Source: Ichthyophis bannanicus (lineage: Eukaryota > Chordata > Amphibia > Gymnophiona > Ichthyophiidae). Taken from it: 64,000 nt of DNA. Where the stretch lies: assembly GCA_033557465.1 (NCBI GenBank), contig CM066039.1, positions 395,517,440 to 395,581,439 of the forward strand, in the 5' to 3' direction. The notes below the pieces were generated by a model. That model was not told the DNA's origin and searched no databases. It was given only the letters and a program-made list of their open reading frames with translations. The translations under genes were made by a program, and so were the position numbers. Below, piece after piece: positions 1-9,810 of the stretch; within the stretch, counting starts at the first letter, position 1, and every line of letters begins with the position of its first letter.

Positions 1-747
1 CATTTGGCTTCTTTTTCCTAATGTCGTAGTTGTGCTCTGTACCTATTGCTGGGGAGGTTCTGTGGATGTAGAATATATATTTGGAGCATATATGAGTTAT
101 AGGATTGAGGAGGGGACTGAGCTAAATGGGGGCTGAAGAGTGCAACCTTGTACCCCCTCCCCCAATGTGGCCTGACAGTGTTAAAGTCTTCACTACCACT
201 GTCACTGCAGATATTTTGGGGGGCAGGCAGGGCAGGGGCGAAGTCGGGTATATACAGAGACAACTCAGCTATAGTTATGTGCGTGTTCGCACACAGACAG
301 ACCAGACATGTGGTTTAGAAAGAATTCCACGAGCCATACTTTGCATGCTTTCACCACCCTCCATTGCCTCGGAAGAAAGGCCTGGCAGTCTACCTCCGGT
401 CTCACTGGTGCCAGGAGTCCACATTGTCTCAAAGGCAGGTACTGAATTGTGATCTCCTGAGAAGTGCTCTGTCGTGTCCTCTAAGAATTGCAGCACAGTG
501 TTTACCAAGTGCCTCCAAAGATTTTTCAGACTTCATAGGTAACCTATTCCCACACATCCAGAACCAAAATAAGTTGCCCTTGAGGGGGAAACACTACATG
601 AGAAGCATTTTAATATCCAGTGCTCTGGGGGCATCTTGGAATGTTGGCACCATAGCCCCTCTTGTTTCTACGTTCTTCTATTAAAAAGCTGGTACCCTTT
701 CTTCAGAAATCTCTCGGCTTTCCCTTAAGCGAGCAAACATGCAGGGG
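1..747. other. unassigned non-coding DNA
   Basis: I see no recognisable gene, repeat family or RNA gene here. The short open frames have no recognisable motif and overlap on both strands, as expected by chance. Confidence 0.5.
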
Positions 748-1619
748 GCACCAGGATAAATAAGCCTGAGAATGCTCAGGAGTAGCAGAAAGTTCAAAAC
801 CGTCAAACCCGAGTATTGCATTGAAAATGAAAAGGAACTCGAAAAGCAAGGGAAACCCTAATGACTTCCTATGAACTGATAAAGGAATGTGTTGGTGTTT
901 GTACTAGTCCTGGTCTCATGTGTGAATGTTCTGCCCTCGCTGTGCTGTGCAGTGTTTGAAAACACACACAGGGAATTACTGCTCTTACCCTGTATCAGTT
1001 ACTGCTTAACAGGCCAATGCAGAAGACTAGTGTGGCCTTTAAGCACCGAAAACGGCATGTTCCAACACACTTTAAGCTAACGTCAAATGTAGAAAAGAGA
1101 CGGCCGCGCACGTAAATGGTGATGGAAAAGCTATTGCCCAATTAATGCCATGAGTATTTAAATTGCAGGCAAATGAGCTGCATGTAATCTGATATGCAAA
1201 TGATTGCTGTGCCTGCTGCAGAGACAGGCGTAGAGGATTTCGCAAACAGCTTTAGCACCAGTCTCTCTACACCTAGGTCTGCGGTGGCTTAAACATCTAG
1301 AGCAGCGTTTTTCAACCACTGTGCCTCGGCACACTAGTGTGCCGTGAGATATTGTCTGGTGTGCCGTGGGAAAAATTCCAATTTCATCCGTAACATGTGG
1401 CCTCGGCTCACAAATTAGGGTTGCCAACCGGCCGGTTTTCAGCCGGCCTGGCGGTTTTTTCCATGGCCAGGCCGGCTGCCGGCACAGTTGTAAAACCGGC
1501 CATTGAAAAGCCGTTTTTTTGCTCTGGCCGCAAGATCGGGAGCGGCCAGAGCAAAAAACCGGCTTTTGTGCCGAAGTCCGCGGCGCGAACGCGATTCCCT
1601 ATAGCAGTGCAGCCGCTGG

Positions 1620-1933
1620 TTCTGCTTTGTACAGAGCAGCGGCTGCACTACACTTACATTGAAAAGTAAAGAGAAACTGTGTCAGGAGCCCTCCGATCAT
1701 GCAGAGCCCGAGGAAGTGATGTCATGGGGGCGGGCTCCTCACAGGCTGTCTTTCCTTTTCAAATTAACTTTAGCTGCAATAAAGTTAATTTGAAAAGGAA
1801 AGACAGCCTGTGAGGAGCCCGCCCCCATGACATCACTTCCTCGGGCTCTGCGATGACCGGAGGGCTCCTGACACAGTTTCTCTTTACTTTTCAATGTAAG
1901 TGTAGTGCAGCCGCTGCTCTGTACAAAGCAGAA
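1620..1933. repeat. long hairpin inside the hAT element
   Basis: Arms 1620-1772 and 1780-1933 are near-perfect reverse complements with a 7-nt spacer (GCTGCAA, 1773-1779). The arms share blocks such as CAGAGCAGCGGCTGCACTAC read on opposite strands. It may be a separate foldback insertion or the original core of the hAT element. Confidence 0.85.
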
Positions 1934-1939
1934 GCAGCG

Positions 1940-2560
1940 GCTTGGGCAGAGGGGGGGGGGAGTGTGAGTGAACCAGCAGTGGAAGGGGGGGGGGGTGTGA
2001 GTGAACCAGCAAGGGGGGGGGGCGATGGTGTGAGTGAACCAGCAGGGGAGGGGGGGTAAGTGAGTGAGTGACCCAGCAGGAGGGGTGAGTAAGTGACAGG
2101 GGGGTGGGTGAGTGAACCAGCAGTGGAGGGGGGGGGGTGGTGTGAATGAACCAGCAGGGGGGGGGGGGGGGTGGGTGGGGGTGACCCAGCAAGGGGGGGG
2201 GGGGGGCGATGGTGTGAGTAAACCAGCAGGGGAGGGGGGGTAAGTGAGTGAGTGACCCAGCAGGAGGGGTGAGTAAGTGACAGGGGGGTGGGTGAGTGAA
2301 CCAGCAGTGGAGGGGGGGGGGTGGTGTGAGTGAACCAGCAGGGGAGGGGGGGGGTGGTGTGAGTGAACCAGCAAGGGGGGGGGGGGGCGATGGTGTGGGT
2401 AAACCAGCCGGGGAGGGGGGGTAAGTGAGTGAGTGACCCAGCAGGAGGGGTGAGTAAGTGACAGGGGGGTGGGTGAGTGAACCAGCAGTGGAGGGGGGGG
2501 GGTGGTGTGAGTGAACCAGCAGGGGAGGGGGGTTGGTGTGAACCAGCAGGAGAGTGGGGT
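1940..2560. repeat. G-rich minisatellite with a higher-order unit of about 182 bp
   Basis: Short units of the form GTGAGTGAACCAGCAG followed by a G-run repeat throughout. A longer block starting TAAGTGAGTGAGTGACCCAG recurs at about 2057, 2241 and 2422, giving a superunit of roughly 182 bp. The minus strand stays open for 300 codons (1739-2641), but the product is proline-rich low complexity and is an artefact of the repeat. Confidence 0.9.
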
Positions 2561-3397
2561 TGGTGTGAGTGTTTGATTCCTATTCAAGAGAATTACTTTA
2601 TATATAGTCAATATAGGCACAGAGGTAAATGTTTTTAACATTTTCTAATGGTGGTGTGCCTCGTGATTTTTTTCATGAAAAAAGTGTGCCTTTGCACAAA
2701 AAAGGTTGAAAAACACTGATCTAGAGCATGTTCCCGACAGGATTTTGATGGCATCGGAGGCTCCGATGCCATCAAAATACTGTTGGGGGCCAGTGCCCTG
2801 AGAGTGTCACTCCCTGGTGGTCTAACAGCCCAATCCCATCACCCCCATCCCATTTAAAAAAAACTAACCTGGTGGTCTAGTGGCCCCAGAACCCCCTCCT
2901 CGTATCTTTCAAAGCGAGAGTGCAGCCTATGTGCTCCTGCTCTCGGTCTGCCATCTTGGAAAATGGCAGCACCTAGCCCTGCGCAGGGCATCCTGGCAGT
3001 CTGATCTTGTCCAGTGCATCACAGGATGCACCATGGCAGGCCAGGTACCACCATTTTTCAAGATGGTGGACCAAGAGCGGGAGTTCATAGGTGGAGCTCC
3101 CGCTTTGAAAGATACTGGAAGAGGATTCTGGAGCCACTAGACCAGCAGATTAGTTTTTTAAAAAATGGGATGGGGGTGATGGGATTGGGCTGCTAGACTA
3201 CCAGGGAGTGACACTCTCAGGGCACTGGCCCCCAACAGTATTTTGATGGCATCGGAGCCTCCGATGCCATCAAATTCCTGTCGGGAACATGCTCTAGATG
3301 TTTAAGCCACCACAGACCTAGGTGTAGAGAGACTGGTGCTAAAGCTGGTTGCTACTCCTGAGCATTCTCAGGCTTATTTATCCTAGTGCCCCGCCCC

Positions 3398-3652
3398 CCG
3401 CCATTTTCCAAGATGGTGGACCAAGAGCGGGAGTTCATAGGTGGAGCTCCTGCTTTGAAAGATACTGGAAGAGGATTCTGGAGCCACTATACCATCAGGT
3501 TAATTTTGTTTTTAAGTGGGATGGGTGTGGGGGGTTCTGGGGCTGTTGGGGGCAGTGCCCCAACAGAAAGGTCAGCCCCTGGCAGTCTAACAGTATTTTG
3601 ATGGCATCGGGGGCTTTTCCAGATGCCATCAAAATCCTGTCGGGTATGATAT
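3398..3652. repeat. third copy of the palindrome arm module
   Basis: This is a direct repeat of 3046-3290, sharing the block GATGGTGGACCAAGAGCGGG and the closing stem near 3597-3640. It is more diverged and lacks the mirror partner. Confidence 0.75.
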
Positions 3653-3954
3653 TCAAATTAGCCATAGAGTGTCCGTTTCTCTGGGAGAGCATGCCAGACC
3701 AGCGCTGATTTCTTGCGCATATGTTTGGCTTGCTTTCTCAGTTTAATGCTGCCATTTTGTGCACAGTTTAACATGTGGCTAATTTGCATATAAGACCCTT
3801 TCTGCATAGCTGCACTGAAGTCGTGTGCTATCAGTGCGCTGCAAACGGGTGTAAAAAGTTGATAGCACGTGACTTCAGTGCCCGCTTTCTGCTTTGGCCT
3901 GTAAGTCTTTAAATGAAACCCTTGGGGAGCAGTCGTTCTCAAGAGTCAAACTAC
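3653..3954. other. unassigned non-coding DNA
   Basis: I see no gene or family here. The segment ends abruptly at the truncated CR1 copy. Confidence 0.4.
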
Positions 3955-5047
3955 CCAATGGAGAAAGGTGAATAGTGGAGTACCCCAGGGATCTGTGCTG
4001 GGTCCGCTGCTTTTTGACATATTCATAAATGACCTGGAAAGTGGAATAATGAGTGAGGTTATCAAATTTGCAGATGACACAAAACTATTTAAAGTTGTTA
4101 AAACCCAAGAGGATTGTGGAAAATTGCAAGAGGATCTTGATAAATTGGAAGACTGGGCATCAAAATGGCAAATGAAATTTAATGTGGACAAATGCAAAGT
4201 TATGCACCTAGAGAAGAACAACCCAAACTATGGTTACACGATGCAAGGTTCCACATTAGGAACCACCACCCAGGAAAAATATTTAGGCGTCATTGTGGAT
4301 AACATGTTAAAACCCTCGGCCCAGTGTGCAGCGGCGGCCAAGAGAGCAAATAGAATGCTAGGTATCATAAGGAAAGGAATGGAAAATAAAACAAAAGATA
4401 TTACAATGCCTCTATATCGCTCCATGGTGAGACCGCACCTTGAATATTGTGTGCAATTCTGGTCGCCGTATCTTAAAAAGGATATAGCGTTATTAGAAAA
4501 GTTCAGAGAAGAGCCGCCAAAATGGTAAAGGGGATGGAAGGATACTCCTATGAAGAAAGGCTCAAAGGTTTAGGGCTCTTTAACCTGGAAAAGAGACGGT
4601 TGAGGGGAGATATGATACAAGTCTATAAATTAATGAATGGATTGTAACGGGTAAACGTAGATCGATTGTTTGCGTTATCAGAATATAGAAAGACTAGGGG
4701 ACATGCAATGAAGCTACAGGGTAAACTATTTAAGACTAATAAAAGAAAATATTTTTTCACTCAATGTGTAATCAAACTCTGGAATTTGTTACCAGAGGAT
4801 ATAGTAAAGGCTGTTAGTGTAGCTGGGTTTAAAAAAGGTTTGGACAAGTTCCTGGAGGAAAGGTCCATAAACCATTATTAAGAAGGGACCCAGGATATCA
4901 GTGCTTGAACCAGTACAAGCATTGCAGAAACTGTGTCTTTTGGAGAAGCTTCTAGGTACATATGACCTAGATTGGCCACTGTTGGAAACAGGATACTGGG
5001 CTTGATGGACCTTGGTCTGACCCAGTATGGCATATCTTATGTTCTTA
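3955..5047 (+). pseudogene. CR1-type LINE ORF2, C-terminal half, broken
   Basis: This is the C-terminal half of a CR1-group reverse transcriptase. It opens within the block [14 protein letters not shown], has the catalytic FADDTKLF motif, then CR1-type thumb motifs such as [14 protein letters not shown]. The frame is lost near 4501 by a missing base, and a stop follows MNGL. The C-terminal tail resumes at 4666-4881, ending [13 protein letters not shown]. The 3' UTR follows to the octamer-type end ATGTTCTTAT. It is 5'-truncated by the duplication breakpoint, not by normal retroposition. It cannot encode a working protein. Confidence 0.9.
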
Positions 5048-5284
5048 TAAATTACTAAAATCTTTGACTGGATTTGTGAGAAATCTACCTTTTTGTTTGG
5101 ACAGTACTTTTTCAGTCAAATAAATGAATGATGCAATTTGAAGGTGCTATTGCATCATACATGTTATGAATTGCATGTGTTATTCCTAGAAGTCATAGAT
5201 GGTGCAATCCTAACTTAGCTTAGTTACATCACTCTGCAGTATAAATTGCGCAACATTTTTAAAATGAAGACGACGTGTCAGTAG

Positions 5285-5545
5285 TATTTTTATATATTTA
5301 ACATTTCTTATATACCGCCTTTCATGATATCAAGGCGGTTTACATTGAACAAACTGAAATTAGATTGAAGAGGGCATTATAACTTGGAGATAACTTTTTT
5401 ACAGGGAACATGGGCAATGGAGGGTTAAGTGGCTTGCCCAAGACCACAAGGAGCACCTGTGGGACTAGAAACCCCAGTCCTTCTGGCCCAAGGTTGCTGT
5501 CCTCTTGTCTGTAGACCAGTCTCGGTGGTTGATTTTTTTTCCATT
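5285..5545 (-). mobile_element. SINE with L2-type 3' tail
   Basis: Read on the minus strand, the element has a decayed tRNA-like head, then the core block CTTGGGCAAGCCACTTAACC, then a tail GTAAACCGCCTTGAT with a mirror-type GGCGGTATATAAG. The same tail closes the L2 LINEs in this window, so the SINE probably borrows L2 machinery. Copy 2 is at 62478-62725. Confidence 0.75.
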
Positions 5546-5587
5546 TAGCCAAAGTGAGAGATGCCTCGTAATTGTTTGAACAATGCA

Positions 5588-5720
5588 GATTTATTTATTA
5601 ATTTGTCTGAGCTTTTATACCGCTTTTTACCAGGTCAAAACAGTGTACATCGAACAGGTCTAAACAACTTTTCCGGAGAACTGTAACTATTTACATTAAC
5701 AGTCTTAACAAGTGCTAGGT
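5588..5720 (-). mobile_element. L2-type 3' tail fragment
   Basis: On the minus strand the piece ends with an accurate L2-like signature (GGTATAAAAGC followed by AAATAAAT repeats). It is a short retroposed tail without coding sequence. It is also present in the second block. Confidence 0.5.
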
Positions 5721-5724
5721 TTGT

Positions 5725-7228
5725 GGTGAAGTGACTTTTGCATCACAAAAACGCAGTATAACCGCTTTGATTAAGAAAGCCTACCACCTTTACTTTGGCT
5801 GCAAACTTGGAGATGAGGACAAGAGCTGGGCCTCACACACATGCAACAAATCTTCGCCAGTGGTTGAACATTATCCCACAGAGAAGGACTACTGCTACCT
5901 GACGCTCCACAATCATTCTCACTTCAGTCAGTCGAGGAAGAGGAGGGTGGTGAAACTTCTGCTCCCAAACTGTCAATGTCACATGACCCAGATTTTCTCC
6001 CATCCTTCTCCTCTGAACCACATCTCATAACTCAAGGTGAACTGAATGACCTTGTTATGTTATGTTATGTTTGTTATGTTTAATAAAACTTGATATACCG
6101 CCCAACGCCATAGGCATCTGAGCGGTTCACAATAAAAACATTATTCAGGTTTTTTAAAAAATAAGGCTGCAGGAAAAAGAAAAGGAACGCCAATTTAAAA
6201 CAGAAAAGGGGGAGAAGGAAAGAAAGAGTGCAAGTCAGAATTAACAAATTGCAATATAACAACACGGAACAGAAAGGAAGGGGAGGACACAAGTGGGAGA
6301 TCAAACACTAACTAAGAGAGAGCAAATCAAGTTAACAAATTACAATAGATCAGCACGGGACAGAAGAGGAAGGGAAGGACACAAGTGGGAGGTCGAATGC
6401 TAGGTTAAAAAGGTGGGTTTTAAGCTGGGACTTGAAGGACTGGTATGACTCTACTGCACGGAGCGAGGGGGGGAGCGAGTTCCAAAGGCTAGGGGCCAGA
6501 AAGTAGAAAGCGGAAGAGCGAGTAGAAACAAGATGGGCCTGGGAGGGGGAGGGAAGGGACATCCGGTTTGTGTGAATGGAGCGGAACAGACGATGAGAGG
6601 TACGGAAGGATATTTGGTCAGCAAGGTAGGAGGGGGTGCCAGTACGAGCAGCTTTATGTGTAAGAATGAGAATTTTGTATTGAATGCGAAAGGTGACAGG
6701 TAACCAGTGATGGTGTAGAAGAAGGGGAGTGACATGGTCGAAGCGGGAAGCGTAGGTTAGTAATCGAATAGCTGTATTTTGAACACGTTGACCTTGTCAG
6801 AGATTTGGTACTGCCTAAGAGTAGGGCAGTGCTGTTGGACTCCAGACTGCAGCAGTGGAATCTCCTGTCAGGTGGTGATAGCGTTTCCATGTTCTTTGAA
6901 CATCAAAAGGATCTTGTTACATTCTTCTTCATGGAAGGTGATCTTGTAACCTGCAAAATCATCAGTGGTCTGATAGCAACCCTCAACATCATTCGTCATC
7001 CTGATGAGTTGTGACTGTTCAGAGATTCAACGAAGATGAGTTTTTAAAGCTGTTTTGCTGCATAATAGCAATGTTTTGCCATCAATTTTAGTTGGTCATG
7101 AAGGAAACCTATGACAATATAAAACAGCTGTTGAGATGCATAAACTATTACCAACATCAGTGGCAGCTTTGTGATGATTTGGAAGTCGTTGCTCGGTCTG
7201 CAGTCTGGATACACAAAGTAGTGCTCTT
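5725..7228 (+). pseudogene. broken ORF of an unknown, probably mobile-element-linked family
   Basis: Several frames carry consecutive protein-like blocks: KKAYHLYFGCKLGDEDKSWA (within 5731-6030), then GELNDLVRDLVLPKSRAVLL, then a W/F-rich stretch (6805-7014), then KAVLLHNSN, then KETYDNIKQLLRCINYYQHQ. From memory, this block order belongs to a multicopy protein family of unknown function annotated in fish, coelacanth, Hydra and insect genomes. I cannot name it and have not searched. The copy has frameshifts and stops, is split by an L2 insertion at 6055-6788, and ends at the DIRS 5' end. No catalytic residue assignment is possible. The second copy (62910-63680) lacks the L2 insertion. Confidence 0.55.
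6055..6788 (-). mobile_element. 5'-truncated L2 LINE insertion
   Basis: The minus strand carries the L2 C-terminal block APSLWNSLPPSLRAV...LKTHLF (6350-6562), then the 3' UTR ending GTGAACCGCTCAGATG...GCGGTATATCAAG and a TTATG-rich tail. It is flanked by an 8-bp duplication TGACCTTG (6047-6054 and 6789-6796). The partner block at 63.2 kb is uninterrupted at this point, giving a direct empty-site comparison. Confidence 0.9.
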
Positions 7229-7743
7229 TTCTCCGTGAACAAGCAGGAAATAAGTCCTCACATATGGGTGAAATCACCAACAGAGCCCCACAAGGAAAAC
7301 ACTCCCCAGCTTCCAAAAGAAGTTTTTGGGAGGTACACCGTGCATGCGTGCCTCCCTTTTCCCTGCCATGCCACCATATTCCCTACTCTTCTTATTTCCG
7401 CAGAGCCCCTAAGACATTGTTCCTACTGTTTGGAAAAAAGTTTGAATTTCTTGCCCTTGTATCTGAGCCTTTGCTTGTTTTTTCCCTTGCCTGTCTTTGG
7501 TTACTCTTTTTCTTACCTTCTTGAGTGTTTTCCTATGTAGTTTTTTGTGCCTTTAGGCACCTTTTTCCACTCTGGGGGCTTTTCCCGTCCACGGCTGTTT
7601 TCAGTTTCATTTTGCTGAGGTGGTATTTTTCGGCATGTCTAGGCTTGTTGGCAACTTTAAGAAATGCACCAAATGTGGCAAGACCATTTCTGCCATGGAC
7701 TGCCATAATTGGTGCTTGTGATGCCTTGGACTCGACCACCAGC
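7222..7743 (+). mobile_element. DIRS retrotransposon 5' end, truncated
   Basis: It begins with the DIRS terminal repeat seen at two other places here (AACAAGCAGGAAATAAGTCC then TCACATATGGG). A gag start follows at 7635, MSRLVGNFKKCTKCGKTISA, with paired CxxC cysteines and a stop in the next segment. It is cut at 7743 by a CR1 fragment. It matches 63683-64000 and resembles the 34.7-35.3 kb copy. Confidence 0.8.
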
Positions 7744-8279
7744 CAGCGTTATTAGAAAAGGTTTAGAGAAGAGCCACCAAAATGGTAAAGGGGGTGGAAG
7801 GATACTCCTATGAAGAAAGGCTAAAAAGGTTAGGGCTCTTTAACCCGGAAAAGAGAAGGCTGAGGGGAGATATGATAGAGGTCTCTAAATTAATGAGTGA
7901 AGTGGAACGGGTAAACGTAGATTAATTGTCATCAGAATATAGAAAGACTAGGGGACATGCAATGAAGCTACAAGGTAACCTATTAAGACTAATAAGAGAA
8001 AATGTTTTCACTCAACGTGTAATCAAACTCTGGAATTTGTTACCAGAGATTGTAGTAAAAGCTTTTAGTGTAACTGGTTTGGACAAGTTCCTGGAGGAAA
8101 GGTCCATAAACCATTATTAAAAGGGACCCAGGATATCACTGCTTGACCTAATACAGGCATTGAGGAACCTGTGTCTTTTGGGGAAACTGCTAGGTATTCA
8201 TGATCTAGACTGGCCACTGTTGGAAATAGGATAGTGGGCTTAATGGACCTTGGTCTGACCCAGTATGGCATATCTTATG
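7744..8279 (+). pseudogene. CR1 3' fragment
   Basis: It starts within the thumb region (equivalent to [12 protein letters not shown]), continues through a decayed ORF2 C-terminus (7926-8120, ending LEERSINHY), and finishes with the CR1 3' UTR at GGCATATCTTATG. Several indels break the frame. It is a typical 5'-truncated retroposed copy. Confidence 0.88.
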
Positions 8280-8867
8280 CACCCTAACCTAAGGAGCTCA
8301 GATTGGTTCATGAATTGTGTTATGTCACTGGTGACATCACTGCTCTCATGGGTCATGCGACTTCAGGGGTTTAGCGAATTTAAGGAATAGTGACTTGACG
8401 ATGGTCTTGCAGCAAGTACTGGGTCAATGCCCAGGAAATCCCCCTGATTTACAGTGGAACTTTGCTTTTTTTTTTATTCAACAAAGTTCATTTTTACCCT
8501 AGAGAAAATCTTTTCAGACGTAGAAGAGACACCAAACTACATTTTTTAAGCCAGAAAAGCAGTTTTATTTTTCTTTCTGAACAATGGTTAAATTACTGCC
8601 AAACCCTCTCTCTGTTCTCCTGAGACCGCTGGCTCTGATATGCTGACTTGACACCAGGGAAGTTTAAAAACTGGCTAGGGTGATGACCCCCACGATTCCC
8701 TTTCAAGCAGAGTTGGAATAAGAGGCCCATATCCTATGCAGTTTTATCTTGGAATATTTAAATGTCTCTGTTATTTCTCATCTCTGTTCCAGGGTACATA
8801 CATATTAGATCTTCAAGTCTGCTTTATGATAAAGTAACTACTCTCTGGACCTATGTCATTTGATTTG
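8280..8867. other. unassigned non-coding DNA
   Basis: I see no gene or known repeat here. A poly-T run lies near 8467. Confidence 0.4.
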
Positions 8868-8980
8868 AACGTGGAGGCGTAGCCTAGTGGTCGGAGTAGC
8901 AGCCTAGGACCAGCAAGACTAGGACTCAAATCCCACTGGCATTCCTTGTGGCCTTGGGAAAGTTTGTTATTTATTTATTT
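8868..8980 (+). mobile_element. tRNA-derived SINE head
   Basis: Polymerase III promoter boxes are visible: an A box in GTAGCCTAGTGGTCGGAG (about 8879-8896) and a B-like box GGACTCAAATCCC (about 8921-8933). The SINE core phrase CTTGTGGCCTTGGGAAAG follows. It lacks anticodon-stem integrity, so it is not a tRNA gene. Confidence 0.7.
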
Positions 8981-9600
8981 TTAATCTGTATTTATTAAGG
9001 GGGTTATTCTGTCCCCCGAATAGTGGGGATGGACAGATGCTATTCGTGAGCCTCCCTGCCGGTGTCTAACATCCTCGCTGGTTGTACGTGGAGGTTTGAT
9101 GGAGGTGGGATCGGGGCGGATTTAGGGCCGGCGGCTTGTATGGGGAAGTTATTCTACCTCTGAGGTGGAATAACCTCCCTGGACATAGTGGATCTGCGGG
9201 CCGGTGCATGGATGGGGCGGGGGGCCGAGGACATTCCCCGCAGCCTGACCCTGGCCGTAGGTGGCTGGATCGGGGGTCAGGCTGTGGGGAATTAGCTGCA
9301 TGAGCCAGTGGCTGGGATCTCGGCTTTTAAATGGAGCCGTGTTGCAATGGCAATTGGACGCCATGGCGCTGCAACTCCATTTAAAAGCCCTGACTGAGTT
9401 AGTCAGGCATGTCCTGTACATGTAGGCCGGGCTGAATTGCAGTCCTGGCCTGCACGTATAAGATTGTTAGCGATTCTGATCCCATGGGGCTAGACGTGCC
9501 CCACGGGATCAGAATCACGATGCCCTCTGAACATCTGGTTCAGACCAGATGTACAGAGGGCTTCGACATCTGGGACGGAATTGGGCTATAAGTGTTTATA
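8981..9600. repeat. possible MITE-like insertion
   Basis: The ends are weakly inverted (GGGTTATTCTGTCCC near 9001 against GGGACGGAATTGGGC near 9572). An internal inverted pair (about 9322-9350 and 9360-9390) shares CTCCATTTAAAAGCC. There is no coding content. The family and target duplication are not established. Confidence 0.35.
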
Positions 9601-9810
9601 AAACAAACAACTGAGAACAATATGAACAGTCAACAACATCCCTCCCTCCCCCAGCTCACAAAGGGATTCACAAGGTTACCGCTATGAGTCTACAAGCCAG
9701 ACACATTGACTCTACGGTTGGCATAATGCCATCAAGAACATTGAGACGGTGCATAGATGGTGCAGGTTGACTGGTCTCCACAGCAAAGATTATAGCGGCA
9801 AACACATCTA

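Larger units (their letters stand above)
1303..2718. mobile_element. hAT-type non-autonomous DNA transposon
   Basis: The left end begins CAGCGTTTTTCAACC and the right end finishes GGTTGAAAAACACTG, an almost perfect terminal inverted repeat. It is flanked by a perfect 8-bp direct repeat, ATCTAGAG, at 1295-1302 and 2719-2726, which is the hAT hallmark. No transposase is present. The interior holds a 153-bp-arm hairpin and a G-rich minisatellite instead. The target is the palindromic repeat, whose undisturbed mirror sequence near 3285-3300 shows the empty site. Confidence 0.9.
748..3393. repeat. large palindromic repeat, interrupted by a hAT element
   Basis: Pieces at 748-790, 1245-1302 and 2727-2965 read as the reverse complement of 3046-3393, in mirror order, so this is one long inverted repeat. 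The left arm is broken by 790-1244 (unassigned) and by the hAT element at 1303-2718. Each arm contains its own short palindrome around the block GATGGCATCGGAGGCTCCGA (about 2746-2778 and 3244-3276). The arrangement fits a foldback or MITE-like DNA element. I do not recognise the family and could not fix its target-site duplication. Confidence 0.6.
3955..7560 (+). repeat. duplicated block, copy 1 (partner at 61078-64000)
   Basis: The same sequence order occurs at both sites: CR1 3' half, L2-tailed SINE, L2-type tail, broken ORF of unknown family, DIRS 5' end. Both copies share private CR1 defects (a missing base near 4501 / 61624 and the stop after MNGL at 4645 / 61770), so they come from one ancestral copy. 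A 99-residue open frame (5731-6030 / 62916-63215) translates identically in both. Copy 1 begins abruptly inside the CR1 ORF, whereas copy 2 continues upstream into a full element. That makes copy 1 the likely derivative. Copy 1 alone carries an L2 insertion at 6055-6788. The duplication runs off the right edge of the window. Confidence 0.85.

Noticed and set aside
1739..2641. 300-codon proline-rich minus-strand ORF
   Set aside because: Product of the G-rich minisatellite and the hairpin inside the hAT element; low complexity without a domain.
8868..8966. tRNA gene
   Set aside because: Polymerase III boxes are present, but the stems do not form a full tRNA and a SINE core follows.
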